Both the position numbers and the translations under genes were made by a program. A stretch of 64,000 bases of DNA from Roridomyces roridus (Eukaryota; Basidiomycota; Agaricomycetes; Agaricales; Mycenaceae), in the NCBI GenBank assembly GCA_029378245.1, contig JARKIF010000060.1, forward strand, positions 124,001 to 188,000. The letters are read 5' to 3'. This document shows, one piece after another, positions 11,813 through 23,674 of the stretch (position 1 is its first letter; each line of letters starts with the position of its first letter). The notes beneath the pieces are model-generated. The model searched no databases and had not been told where the DNA came from. It saw only the letters and a program-made list of their open reading frames with translations.

Positions 11813-12038
11813 GGTGGAGCGAAACAAACAATGGTCACGCCATTTTGTGCGGTTCAACACATCAATGATATCATACTGCCGGTATTCCGTAACTTGATCG
11901 TCCACGGCCCGTCCCCTCCGACTCAACCTCCAGGATGGCCAACTGATTCTGAGAGGAAGATGGCACTCGCTTTCATATTCGTACAATGGACACAAGAATT
12001 GTTTATTCCTCCACCAGGGACCTTGTGCCGGTTAATTC

Positions 12039-12066
12039 CTTCCTTCCTTCCTTCCTTCCTTCCTTC
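12039..12066. repeat. TTCC microsatellite
   Basis: Seven consecutive TTCC units lie about 10 bp beyond the stop codon of the family X copy 2 gene. They are absent after copy 1. Confidence 0.9.
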
Positions 12067-12075
12067 AGCCTCCGT

Positions 12076-13157
12076 TCAATTCTTCTCCAATATCGTAATG
12101 ACATCGGCCCCGAATCCGGTGGTGCGGGATGTATTGAAGTCCTTCAACGCCTCAACGATGAGTTCCTGGAGGGAAGCCTCGGTGACATTCATCGTCTAGA
12201 GACCGGTGTCAAGGGGCTTTTCACCGAAGAATGATGATAACGAACCTCCATGAGATCTTGTTGATTCTGCAAGGGCGCATCAGTTCAGGAACTTCTGGGT
12301 CGATGAGCTGCCTACCGCATATTCGCCGTGAATGATGAGCGTATGTTTCGTGAACCTGAATATGCCCACTTCGTGCAAGCTGTGATTCATGCTGCTATCC
12401 TGGCGGAGCTGGTTGAATCCCGTGTTAGCCCGGAAACCGCGGCGAAAAAAACTCAACTCACCAATGTCAACTTGAGAACATTCTTCTGGACAACGGGACG
12501 TTTCAAGAACCGATCGAGCAGCAAATCAAGCCTCCTCTCGCATTCCTCCGCTGACCGACCCTCGGGAACTTCAAGTACGGCGAGGCAATGCGCTCTGTTC
12601 GCCGACGCCAGATTTGACTGCCTTTCGAACTTGATATCGGCCGAGGCGACGAAGGTGGTGACATCGCGATCGGCGTGGTACTCGGGGTGTTTGAAGTACT
12701 TCACAGTCTCCGGAAGCTTATTTAACTGCAGGAGGTAGTCGCTCGGTTTCACAGTCGAATTCATGATTTGGTGAACGCTCACCTCGGTGATACTTTCTGC
12801 ATTCTATAGAACAAAAATTGGGTAAATCGTTTTTGCAACACAAGGGATGCCTAGCGTTCACCTCGTACTCTCCTTTACCGATGAAGATCGGACGCGAATC
12901 CGGTAAACCAGCGACCTTCACATAGCCGTCCATCATATTGTTCATGAAGATCTGGGATGGGTTAATAGACGGCCGGAAGACGCCCAGTGCGCACGCACCA
13001 AGTCACAGCTACGAGCGAATTTTTTGGATTGCGGAAGATTCAACCACTTGTCGGCCAAGACCCGCATGTTTGTTTTGAACTCGTCCATGGACACATCAGG
13101 TCCTGCACGGTGAATGGCGATATGGTACACAGGGGCCTTCTGGTGGGATGAGGGCAT
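12076..13157 (-). CDS. Unrecognised protein, family X copy 2
   Basis: A 255-aa paralogue of the product at 5397-6506. Exons are 12999-13157, 12862-12951, 12783-12803, 12462-12725, 12316-12408, 12246-12266 and 12076-12195, each identical in length to its counterpart in copy 1. The longest exon encodes the most conserved part (FERQSNLASANRAHCLAVLE and the RRLDLLLDRFLKRPVVQKN helix). The 21-nt sixth exon encodes NQQDLME. There is no signal peptide. A TATTTATG element lies about 40 bp upstream of the start. Function unknown; the conserved gene structure makes it a confident gene. Confidence 0.8.
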
Positions 13158-13603
13158 CGCTGGGAGGGTGTTGGTGACATGGTGGAAATGGGGCAGTATT
13201 TATGAAATGTTGAGATCGTGTGAGCACCGGAGTTGAGGGTATGTCCGCGGCGAGCCAGACTATTTGAACTCAGGGCAAACATGATCTTGTCGAAATTTAG
13301 GCATCGGGGAGCACTTGCCCGAGGAAAATTGAGGTATTTCCAGAGGATCCCCAAAGTTAAACCGAAAGTGCGTGGAAACTCTGGGAGACGGGGGTGTACG
13401 CTTGGGCTGAGAGTGAGAGTGAATGAAGCTAACACGATGTCGAAGTTGTGTACAACAATAAATCATCTATCATTTCAACTTCTCGTGGGCAAGAGAACCG
13501 AAACTAGTCTATAAATTTCAACTCGCCCCTGAACTTCCGTAGCGGCGAAATTTAAAGAGCGCCGCTATCTTTGAGATAACCTCACGGTCCAATAAAAAGC
13601 ACA

Positions 13604-14249
13604 ATGGCTATCCGCCCCAAGCCCCACTCCCCACAAATGTCCTCCTACCGCAAATCCCCCGTCTACTTCATGTTCGAAAGGCAATCAAACGTGGCGTCGG
13701 CCAACAGAGCCATTGTGTCGCCATTCTTGAACTTCCAGAGAGCCGGGCAGCGGAGGAATGCGAAAAGAGGCTGGACGTGCTTTTGGATCGCTTCATGAAA
13801 CGCCCCGTCGTCCAAAAGAACATCCTCCGGTTTACGCTGGTGAGCCCTTGCCCTCGCTTTTGTTTGCTCGGTGCATCTCATCGTGTATGGAAGTTCCGGC
13901 CGACTCAGGACAGCAGCATGAACGACAGTCTCCGCGAGGAGGGCTGGCACAGGCTCGGAAAACACACCCTTATCATTCACGGGGAATATGCGGTGAGCTC
14001 ATTTCCTTTGGAGGAACACGTACCCGTATCTAGCTGATAATCGACTCAACACAGAGTCAGCAAGATCTCATGGAGGTACGCACATAATGGTATCGACCCC
14101 CTTCAATCTAACGCCAAGTATTTCTGCAGGCTTTGGACGTGACCGACCCGACGCTTGCGGAGCTTATTGTCGAGGCGGTGAAAGATTTCAACACACCCGG
14201 TACCACCGGATTTTCTGCCGACGTTGTCACGAAACTGGAGCAGAAATGA
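13604..14249 (+). pseudogene. Decayed third copy of family X
   Basis: On the opposite strand to the two complete copies, this fragment begins like them (SSYRKSPVYF from 13637). It then jumps directly to the middle of the protein at 13672 (FERQSNVASANRA), skipping about 100 residues and their introns. One base is missing right after this at about 13711, so the following ASANRAHC region is read in the wrong frame. Further on, the reading frame, the introns, the 21-nt exon (SQQDLME at about 14055-14075) and the stop at 14247-14249 are still recognisable. It is best read as a pseudogene. The joint between the N-terminal piece and the middle could reflect retention of only part of an unequal duplication. 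Confidence 0.8.
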
Positions 14250-14832
14250 AAATGCAGGCAGTGACGGATAAACAAGTTTCTACCATATGTTGGTTGTACT
14301 ATTACAAGAATAGTCTGTGTTGCCTTATCTCTCCTCTGATCTGGGACGAACTGTCAGTGCTTCACTCAGCTGTCATTGATGCCTGGATCTGCATGTTCAA
14401 TAGTTGGACGGTTGGACTGCCTCGAGATGGTATCCTGATCATTCCAACCCTCTGTATTCCCATTATCCGTTGAACAATTCAAACGGTTGAATATAACTTG
14501 CTTACGTTTAAACACGCTCGGTCTTTCTGCTTACGCGCAGCTGGTACCGCCGCCGCGTTGCCGCCAACTGTATCGACCCAGAATACTTGAGAGTCAAGGC
14601 TTTCGACATCCGACAGATATCCAATGATATGTGGCGTCGTCGACGGTCGACCCTATGTCACGATGTGTGAACTCGTGAGAGCAGGTCTTCGATTTTAGCA
14701 CAAAATCCGTATAAGACAAGTACAGCAGACCTCTCACCTGTCTTCCTCTTCCACTTCCTTGGAGCTAGCCTCCTTTCACACTCCTTCGTTCCGACATTCG
14801 CTTATCTTTCGTTGTACATATTCGCGCACATT
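14250..14832. other. Intergenic region
   Basis: No gene is supported; frames are short. The last 130 bp are rich in pyrimidine runs (CTTTC, CCTCC) as expected just upstream of a fungal start codon. Confidence 0.5.
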
Positions 14833-16311
14833 ATGACGCCTGAGGAGCTATCCACTCTTGAAGACCTCGGCACTGATATGCTGCATGGATTCGCCGTGAT
14901 CGCCAACAAGACCGTCCTACTCAGTTAGTTGTCGTATCCGCGCTCTCTTCCGCTGGGTGGTTTTGACGTCCGGGACGACCAGCCATATACGCCGTCCTCG
15001 TGCTCAAAGCCACCTTCATACTCTTGTAAGTCTCCCGGAAGACTCAAAGCGACACGAACTCACCCTTCGAATCGAATTTGAACAGATCCAAAGACCACCG
15101 GGGAAGCAAAACGCACCTCATGATTCTCGCCAACCTCCTCACCATGTTCTCCATCGCGGTCGTCATGTGGACCTTGGATCTAACAAGCTTCATCGCCGAG
15201 GCCAAGTTCACATTGATCGCAAACCCAGAACGGTCGCTCGCAGACAGACTTGAGGGTGCGCGGAACGAGTTTGTCTTCCCTTTCCTCGCGGCGGATGCAG
15301 CGTTGTACGGGTATTTGGTATGTATGCCGATAGCCAGCGTTCGTTTGACTGAAAGCCCTCCTAAACCAATCGTTACTGGGAGACGCGATCATAATACACC
15401 GTGTCTGGACGTTGAAAGCTTACTGGCGCGTGTGGATATTCTTCATTCCCTGCGCCTTCCTCTTCGTTTCCTCCGGTGAGCTCTCTCCTACTCGTTGATA
15501 GTTTCTGGGCTGAGTATCGGATTCAAGTCGCAACCGTCCTCCTGACCTACTGCGTCGCCATAGCCGGAGACGAACTCGTCCTCGGGATGTTCGAGAACCC
15601 CGAATTTTGTCGGAACGTCCAAGCCATGACTTATGTCATGCCGTGTCTGACGACCGCCGTCGCGACTCTGTTCATCAGCGTGACTGCCTGGTCTGTAAAT
15701 ATCCATCTGCAGCGAGGGATCGACTCACACTTTTGGCAGGAAACACCGCAAATGGAGCAACGTCCTGCGCGAGAATGGCTTGGGGCCATCGGGAAGGACG
15801 CAAACCGAGAGGATTCTCATCCTTTTGTTGGATTCCGGACTGCTTTACTTTCTGTTTTTCGTACGTCAGCATTCCATTTGGACTCGAATAACAGACGAAC
15901 CGAATACTAGGCCATCCAAGCGATGGATTCTATTCCCCGCCTCCAGACATGGATTCACTCCCACTCAGGCATCTCCTTCCTACTCACCATGTTCCAATAT
16001 TCGACTAGCGTTATCGTGGTCAGTCTTCTCTTCCTCGGCAGCTGAGATAACTCACAGAGAAACAGGGGATATACCCAACCATGATCGTCGTCCTCGCACA
16101 TTCCCAGCGCAAGGGTACCACCTGTGTGGATTATCGTCCAAGCGCAGGTTCTAGCACCCCGGGAGGAGGTATCCACGCAACTCCGAATGTCCATTCGCGC
16201 GCCTCTTTCTCATCGACGCGCCCGCTTAGACCGCAGACGGATGAAAGCGACATCGAGGCTGGACTCGCGGTCGAGAAGGGTGTGGGCGCGGGCGCGAAGC
16301 CGTGGGTTTGA
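14833..16311 (+). CDS. Multispanning basidiomycete membrane protein, doubtful splice site
   Basis: About 350 residues with around seven hydrophobic helices and a polar C-terminal tail, the layout of an uncharacterised membrane family that is common in Agaricomycetes. Exons: 14833-14923, 14983-15025, 15086-15317, 15373-15475, 15528-15690, 15740-15860, 15911-16018, 16066-16311. All junction phases agree. The third intron is odd: the frame resumes cleanly at LLGDAIIIHRVW (15373), but the two preceding bases are CG, not AG. Either that acceptor has been lost by mutation or another one is used that shortens or alters the loop. No signal peptide; the first helix starts near residue 15. Ligand and function are unknown. 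Confidence 0.7.
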
Positions 16312-16824
16312 GCACTGTGTCTATGTCGAGATTGAGAAATGCGGGCCAATAACTGTAAATATACCCTCCTTGTGGACCCTGTTGTACTATGTATTGCACT
16401 TGTCTTTGCGACGAGATGTGGCGTGTGACCTGTGAGGGAGAGAAAGCCGATTACGTTGGTATGCCGCCCGTGGCTGGCACGGCTGGGAAAAGACTGTGGA
16501 GGTGAGCGGAGATCAGTATCAGCGGGATGCGCCCACTTGCAGCGAACGCTGCTCGCACTCGACGGCGAGAAGAGCGAAACTAGCGACGCAGGGAGGTCCG
16601 TACTTGTCTTTCTCTCATCTCGGGACAGAGTGATGTCGTTGCCCTTGGCAGCCAAGTGAAGATAAAGCCGACAGAGTCTTGAGAGAGATTCGAGGGCAGG
16701 AGACGGTGTGGTCTCGCCCTTCCGCGACAAGGTGACCGTCCTGAACACGCAGCAAGTATCCGCAAGCCCATATAAGTCAATTAGTAGTCTAGATAATGCA
16801 CAGGAAGGGGATGGGGAAAGGGTA

Positions 16825-17400
16825 TCAGAGATCGGAGAAATCTGCCTCTCGTCTGAGTTTTGCGGGGTAGCTGACTCGGAGTACGTCCGGGATCTTTCGG
16901 TCGTCGACTTTGGGCAGTATGCCCTCGATTTTGAAGCTCCCTGGACGGGGATTACGATGAGCGCGCGGAGACGGTGTGGATAGGGCGAGAGACGCAGTAC
17001 ACTTGTAGTGCCCCTTCGTCCGGGCGTGGTATTCAAACCAGACCCAGCCTTTCGCAATCCCAGAGCACATGGACGCTGGTTTCTCCGGAAACTACAAGTC
17101 GGCAGGGTGAGCAGGGAGTCGCCGTGGCCAAGATGCAGCCCACGCACCTGGGAGTCATTGGTCACAATCTTATATGGCTCCGTCCCATAGTTTGACTCCA
17201 CGGCCTTTTGCAAGAATTCCCACCCGGGGACTAGAAAACGCGGGTTAGGATGTGCTATCTTCAGTTTTGCTGGGCCCCTCACCGCTTTGGAGCTGGTCCG
17301 GACTGAGAACGCCGCAGGAGCCGGGGGCAGACAAGACAAAGGTAAAGCGAAGAAGGAGGAGGAGGACGCCGTACAGCGTCCAGAGCGTCGGCATTGGCAT
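16825..17400 (-). CDS. Small secreted protein, unrecognised
   Basis: A 155-aa product from three exons (17283-17400, 17148-17230, 16825-17091). It opens with MPMPTLWTLYGVLLLLLRF, a strong signal peptide, followed by a mature part with few cysteines (SCGVL near the cut site, MCSG and KC further on). I recognise no domain. A much longer open frame (16131-17420) crosses this locus in another frame; it has no family resemblance and ignores good splice sites, so I treat it as a shadow. The gene is divergent from membrane gene A. A truncated copy of its first exon sits at the equivalent place in front of membrane gene C, which shows that the pair was duplicated together. Confidence 0.6.
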
Positions 17401-18063
17401 GGTCGAGGAAGAGCCTGCAAAAGCTTCCGACCATCTGATCGGAAATTTCTTCTTTTCCACGACTGTCACCATCTCCCGGCTCCGAGCTGCACATTCCTCT
17501 TCGCACTCTACTACTCTACTGCTCGTGAAAATATGGCATATGGTTGTCAAAGGGTCGTCTCGAAGTGGAGTACTGGCCCGCCGGCAGCCTGGAGACCCGG
17601 ATCTACGAGTCGGAGAGATCGATTTTCAAGTGAGGCTGGGACAGCCTCTCGATGTCTTCTCCTTGTATTTCACTGGATCTTAAGTGGTATTTACCGCTTG
17701 TTCAGAATTCGATGAACTCACAGCGACGGAAACGATCATCAGTCCGTGTAGTACTCCAAAGTTGGAATCGGTGTGTTCATCTCCCGGGATCTGTTCTGAG
17801 TACTCCCGGCGTGGGCGGCGTCAATGCCCCCAGTTTTCTCAAGATGTCTCGCGCTGCGCAGGTCTGAAATTCCTCGCAGGCAGTAGCCGTCCTGGATCGG
17901 TATACCCAAGCCGGATGCAAACGAGGTGTACACGCTCTTTGGTTGTCCAGGTGATCCTGTGATGCATCTGTCGGGGTTCTGGTTCTCTTCCATCGTATCT
18001 GACTGTTGAAGGCTGTCCCAATCTCCGCACATAAAAAGCGCTTGGATGCTCATCTGTCTGGGT
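17401..18063. other. Divergent intergenic region between secreted-protein gene and membrane gene A
   Basis: No gene. The right half (about 17880-18040) is similar to 23540-23672 in front of membrane gene C: both contain TGATGCATCTGTC and the CAATCTCCGC-CATAAAAAGCG stretch that includes the TATA element at 18029-18037. Confidence 0.6.
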
Positions 18064-20164
18064 GATATGATTCTTTCCGGCCTCCTCTTCAGCCCCACTT
18101 TGCGAGTATGGAACCTCCGCCTTCTGCTCTTGGCGACGCTGGTAGCCTTCATATGGCTGCCCCTCGCCATAAAAGAAGTCGACGTCGTGTTTTACATCTT
18201 GTCACCAACATTCGTCCTCATTTTGGTCCACCATGTTGCCTTGTGCGTGTCCTTTTAAATGTCGTCTACAATTCTACCATATCCTCGCAAACAGCCTCTT
18301 TCGATGGCCCATTCCCATCCTTGCCCTCGTTGATTGGTTATTGGCCTTCCTGGAAAGTTGTGGTGCGTGTTACTCCCCCTAGTTAACCGTTTCGCTTCAA
18401 TGGATCTTGTAGGCGTTGTGGCCGGTTTCTACATCTCCGCATTGCCACGCTTGTATATCGCAACGTTCAAATTTGTTTGCATCCCCCTGGGGACTTCCAT
18501 GCTCCTATCCATGATATTTCGAACGGCGACGATTCTCCGAGCTCAAGAGCGATTATTTCTTCAACGGTTCGCCTTCCTGGGCGGATGTCCAATCCCCAGC
18601 CGGCCGTACACTCCCCTGTCCATTCTTCTCAATCGGTCTATCAGCCGACCTCTCGTGAGGTGTGTCTCTGTTGCTCAAAAGCAATGCCTCGGGCTCAACC
18701 ACTTTCAGAGGCGAATCTTCCATCATCATTATACTCAGGGCAGTCATCCTGAGCTGCCTTGCTCTGGGGCTTCCCATAGTTGCGGTGTACTTCATTTTCG
18801 TCACCCCCATGCGCTCGCAAGTGTATACCCGAGATATAGCACTGTCGGTGATCGATGCGATGACTCTGGGCTATCCTTTGGGGCAAACTGCGTTTGCTTT
18901 GGTAAGCAATTCACCTTGCCGGTCGAGGAGAGGACACTCATAGACTCATAGCAAACCTTGGCTTTGGGGCCGTTGTTGGGGTCTTCGGGCTATACCGTCA
19001 ACGAATTTTCCATTACATATGCGGACGGTGACCCTGCACCCCAAAACTGTTCAGTCAAAGTTCCAGCTGATTTTGGCTATGAATTCCTTCCTCTGCTCAA
19101 CTTCAACGCTCCGGTCGACCTTCACGTGGTCGAATGTGCGTCAGGAAAGTTGCCCCGGTGATTTTTCTTCTAATTCTTTTTCTCTGGGCACCCAGGCCCA
19201 TCCACCTGGTCTTCCACCGGTATTGTTTCAATCTCCATCGACATCCCGCTTTCAATGGTTGTTACCGTCCTCCCGCTCAACGAGCTTCCGGGCGCAGAAA
19301 ACTTGAACGCGCCGGTGGTGACCACCACACCAGTCAGCCTCGTCTCTGGAAGCCATCTTATTGGCGGAATCATCTGGACGCAGAGGGAAACTCTCTCGCG
19401 GGTTTTCGCTGGGTTGCGCACCGTAAGTTTACCTTCACTTCCTTGGGAGATTATATTTCATGCAGAGCGTTCTGAACTAGGGTCTCATGCAAATTTATAC
19501 CGCTGAGATCACGAGTTTACAGACTTATCCACCATCTGCAGCGAGCGCAACTGGTAATACGGCCACACTTCTCTTATACCAGTCATACCAGCAGGCTGGG
19601 AAACTCCAGCAGGACACGACAGACGCCACGCCCCTCTCAGGCCTTGCCACCTTCGGTGGTTTTTGGACCTTTGTCAACGGCGCATTTGCACTGTTCTTCG
19701 GCGCCAACATTGTGTACTTCGCATTAGGTGGGTCTTGACTCATATACCTGTACACTTATTTTCTTACTGTACCTGGCTGCCATCTAGGACGGAGACCACT
19801 TTCCGCGCTTGGCCTCATCCACGTCTTTCAGCGGGCAAAGCTGGTGAAACAATGGCATGCAGATTTTCCCGCCTTGCATACCGAGGGTGGACTTCCGGGA
19901 TCAGAATCTGCTGGCGTGGTCGCTTTCATCAGGCAGCGGCTCATCGACGTTGGGGAGACTCTTCCTGATGGCGACCCGCCAAAGATCCCGGCAGACCAAC
20001 TCGAAAGCCTGAAATCTACGCCGGAATCTAGGGGAACCTCCATAGCGGAGTCGGGAGCCAATATGAGGCAGGATAGGAATCACGACTCGAAGGTCGAAGG
20101 GATTCCCTTGATTGAGAAGAATTTGGCCTGGCGCATGTATGATGCGCGTGCCGAAATGGTTTGA
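18064..20164 (+). CDS. Multispanning membrane protein with ectodomain, array copy A
   Basis: About 573 residues from eight exons: 18064-18242, 18295-18362, 18413-18659, 18709-18901, 18952-19135, 19196-19422, 19481-19727, 19788-20164. Total length is divisible by three. Six hydrophobic helices come first, then about 200 residues of extracellular type with paired Cys and N-glycosylation sites. A last helix follows (GFWTFVNGAFALFFGANIVYF), then a cytosolic tail ending in LIEKNLAWRMYDARAEMV. I know the family only as an uncharacterised, often multi-copy group in Agaricomycetes. The start aligns with the starts of copies B and D; an in-frame ATG at 18046 lies too close to the TATA box. All splice sites are canonical. 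The gene looks functional. Confidence 0.8.
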
Positions 20165-20742
20165 ATTTCTGTAGTGACGGTTATTAGGCAGATATTTATT
20201 GTGGGCCGCCTCGCAATTCGGATTCGCGGAAGGTTGCCTTATGGAGTTATCACATCGGATACGTACCATTAGTCATCCTTACTTATGTACTCTTGACCAC
20301 AACATGCACGACGCCGCCGACGCCGCTTTTCTAACGCTCCCAAGTATCCTCCGACGTTCGTTCAACGCCTCCTTGACAGCTTCTGCATGGTGTCCACCTC
20401 CCGCGGCATGGCGACAACGGGAATATCTAGATCTGATCCTGCGGGACCGGGTCTCTCCAGCGGCTCTTCTCTGACATTCGAGCCAGCCTTTTTTTTGGCT
20501 GTGCCAATGATGTAACCCAAACGAGTAACATTTTCAGATTCATAAATGCTATCCGTCCTTCATGGCGCCACTGATCGACAGGTTCCCGAATCCCCAGTCT
20601 ACCTCAGGTAGTTACTCTCAGCCTGAGGCTGATGTTGTCTTGCCACCCTTTTCTCACACATTCAAATTTTTTCTCTGTTGATCGTCTCCCGCCACTCCCT
20701 CCCACATAAAAGCCTACGCTGACAGATTCTCATCCTTGTAAT
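20165..20742. other. Intergenic region between copies A and B
   Basis: No gene found. A short frame at 20305-20474 does not resemble anything. CATAAAAG at 20705-20712 is the TATA element of copy B and matches those before A, C and D. Confidence 0.5.
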
Positions 20743-22885
20743 ATGTCCATCCCCGACCTTCTCTTCAGCCCCACTGCACGGGTATGGAACCTGCGCCTGC
20801 TACTTCTCGAGACGATAGCCTCGTGGATCTACTTTGGATTGGCGCTAGGAGGGGACCTCACCGTGTATATCCTGTTTCCGACTTTCGGCCTCATGATATT
20901 CCATCACATTGGTTCGTGAGTGTGAACACTCGACTGCAGCAGGCATACACTGATGACGGTTCACTTGGCACAGTCCATTCAAAAACTGGACAGTCCCCGG
21001 GCTCGCGATTGTTGATTGGATAATGCTTCTTGTCGAGGCAGGTGGTCAGTGTTCCGTACTCCCAGCTGCACTGAGCTAAAATCAACCACAAAAGGAATTG
21101 CAGCGGGTTTCTTCCAACATTTCTTGTGGTTAAAGCACTCGCCTTTTGCTGCGGACGTTCCGTTTCCTCAATTCCGATTTGCATGCATACCCATTGGGAT
21201 GTCGCTGCTTTTTGCGATAGCATCTCGAACCGCCACAATCATCAGGTCCAAGGGCCCATTCTGGCGCCAAAGATTCGTGTTCTTGGGCGGATGTCCTCCT
21301 CTCAGGATCCCGTACACTCCCATGAGTATTCTTCTAAATCGTTCAATTGCACGCCCACTTGTCAGGTGAGTAGGCATCCTCTATCTATTGACTGAGTGAC
21401 CAACGAATTGTAGGGGTGAATCCATGGTTATTATCTTTGTCCGAGCATTGGTTCTCAGTTGCATGGTGCTGGGAATCCCCGTGTTTGCATTATACATTGT
21501 CTTGATCAACCCAATTCATTCGCAAGTTTACACAAAAGACATAGTGTCTTCCCCAAACGAAAGTCTGGGCACACCACCCGGACCGGCAACATTTGTTATC
21601 GTCTGTGCATTATTTGACTTGTCTGGGGAGACAGATTGAATTCTTTTTGAACAGGAGGCTTTTGGAATTAGGGTTCTATCCACCATTCAAGATGTTGTCA
21701 CTCAGTACCGTGTGAACGAGTTCACACTCCATACGACCAATGACACTGGCTCTACAGTACAAGACAGTTGCGCACAACCAGCAGGATTACAACCTGACCC
21801 CGACGGTTTAGATGTAGGATCTGCCGTGCAAATTTACGAATGTGTGTTATGATTCTGCTCTACCCTGGTTCAAACTGAAGATTGTCAGGCCCCTACGCGT
21901 GGCCCGATATTGGGAGTGTTTCTATTTCAATAAATGTTACCCCAGGCAGTGCCATTGGAGTCCAACCGATACAAGCAGTGGCTCCAGGCCAATCCATAGA
22001 CTTTGCTCAAATGAGAAGCAACGCCATTACCCTGATCGCAGGCAGCCATTTGTTTGGGCGAATCGTCTGGACACAACGAGAAACGCTTTCTAGAACAAAA
22101 TGGAGAGTTCGCACCGTGAGTTGATTTTTTCCCCGACAAATGCCCGCCAATAGGCTGAATTTCGTGTCGTGATAGGTTCAAACATACATCGCAGAAGTTA
22201 CAGCTCTGCAGCCATATCCGCTAGCTGCGGATGCTGCTAATGATACAGCAACATTGCTGCTGTACCAACCCTACCCTCAGGCGATAAAGTTACAGCAAGA
22301 TACCGCAGATTCAACTCTACTTTCCGGCCTTGCCACCTTTGGTGGTTTTTGGACCTTTGTCAACGGCGCGTTTGCACTACTCTTTGGTGCCAACCTCGTG
22401 TACTTTGCATTCGGTGCGCATTGAGTTGCATACCTCTTCCGATGCCTTTTTCATTCCCCTCCGTTGTAGGCCGGCGACCACTGTCCGCGCTTGGGTTGAT
22501 CCACATCTGTCAGAGAGCGACGCTGGTGAGACGGTGGCACGCAGACTTTCCTGCGTTACATACCGAGGGTGGTCTTCCGGGCTCCGAATCCGCTGGGGTC
22601 GTCGCCTTTATCAGGCAGCGGCTGATCGACGTTGGGGATATTCCTCCGGATGACAATCTGCCAAAGAACATGGTAGACGATCCCGAGAGCCTTCGATCTC
22701 AACCGGAATCCAGAGAAAGTTCAATCGAATTGGGAGACGATCTTGCCAGCCTTCAATCTGGAAGAGGTTCAATCGAGTCGGGAATCAGTCTCAAGCAGGA
22801 GAGCGAGTCGAAGCAGGAAGGGATTCCATTGATCGAGGAGAATTTGGCCTGGCGCATGCATGATGCGCATGCCGATATGGTCTGA
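20743..22885 (+). CDS. Multispanning membrane protein with ectodomain, array copy B
   Basis: 589 residues from eight exons: 20743-20915, 20974-21044, 21095-21365, 21414-21600, 21655-21841, 21889-22115, 22176-22413, 22470-22885. Intron phases are as in copy A, and exon 6 is the same length (227 nt). It is the most diverged of the four copies in the membrane helices and in the ectodomain (TTNDTGSTVQDSCAQPAG). The cytosolic tail is extended by a short internal repeat (ESRESSIELGDD, then GRGSIESG). The last helix (GFWTFVNGAFALLFGANLVYF) and the C-terminal LIEENLAWRMHDAHADMV are nearly unchanged. No lesion was found. Confidence 0.8.
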
Positions 22886-23054
22886 ATTTTGTGCATTTGG
22901 GCGGATAGTACTGGGGTATTAAAAATGTAATACGCGCAGCGAAGAATCGGACAACGAATTGGTTGGCATCGAGGGATCAGCATCGCGGAAATTGTCCGTG
23001 GCCAAGCGGGTGTGCCGAAATCTGAGCAGAAATTGAGTAAGTACTTAGAAGTAC
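22886..23054. repeat. 3' flank shared by copies B and C
   Basis: The roughly 165 bp after the stop of copy B match those after the stop of copy C (27132-27310) closely. Both include GGGCGGATAGTACT, CGAAGAATCGGACAACGAAT and AATCTGAGCAGAAATTGAGTA. The duplicated unit therefore reaches beyond the coding region on the 3' side. Confidence 0.8.
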
Positions 23055-23144
23055 TTACTGAGAATGCCGCAGGGCCAAGACAAAGGTAAAGCGGAGGAAG
23101 AGGAGCAGGAAGCCGTACAGCGTCCAGAGCGGCGGCAATGGCAT
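23055..23144 (-). pseudogene. First-exon relic of the small secreted protein gene
   Basis: A 29-codon frame that starts MPLPPLWTLYGFLLLFLRF and stops soon after. It matches the signal-peptide exon of the gene at 16825-17400, then loses similarity before the first splice site. It lies upstream of and divergent from copy C, exactly where the intact gene lies relative to copy A. The following 23145-23674 holds no gene; only its right end is a copy of the promoter region of A. Confidence 0.75.
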
Positions 23145-23674
23145 GGTCGAGGAAGAGGCTTGCAAAAGCTCCAGTTGCGCTGACCGAGTTTGGGATTAAT
23201 TAACGCTCGCCGTTGTAGGTGACGCGGCGTCCGGGATATGGACTTACGGCCTCCGACTGAGGTGGAATTTATTTTATCTTTGGTTCATCATCTATCGGCA
23301 CTTATATATGATGCATCTGTCAGAGTCCCGTTTTCGGGATCCCCAAACTGCGGGCAGAAAAAAAGCCCGACTGTGCCACGTTGTACCCTGGTCTTCCGCT
23401 GCATGCAATACGAGTACGAAATCCCGCAAAGAAGCCGTAAATAGTACTTACTTGTACTTACACAGGGACTCGTCGCCCCGCCGCCTCTTCTCATCGCTCG
23501 ACTCAGATTCACGTTTGCTAATCTTGCAGAAAATCGCCTCCTTAATCGGTATATACAAGTACCGGATGCGAACGGGGTTGAAACGCTCTTTGTCCAGGTA
23601 GTCCTGTGATGCATCTGTCAGATTCTGGCATCTGACTTGGAAGCTGCCTCAATCTCCGCCCATAAAAGCGTTGA

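Noticed and set aside
12039..12066. The TTCC run as a splice-related pyrimidine tract.
   Set aside because: It lies beyond the stop codon of the minus-strand gene and has no acceptor beside it.
16131..17420. A 429-codon open frame on the minus strand.
   Set aside because: It crosses the end of the membrane protein gene and the secreted-protein gene in another frame, has no family character, and reads through good splice sites. A three-exon model with a signal peptide fits better.
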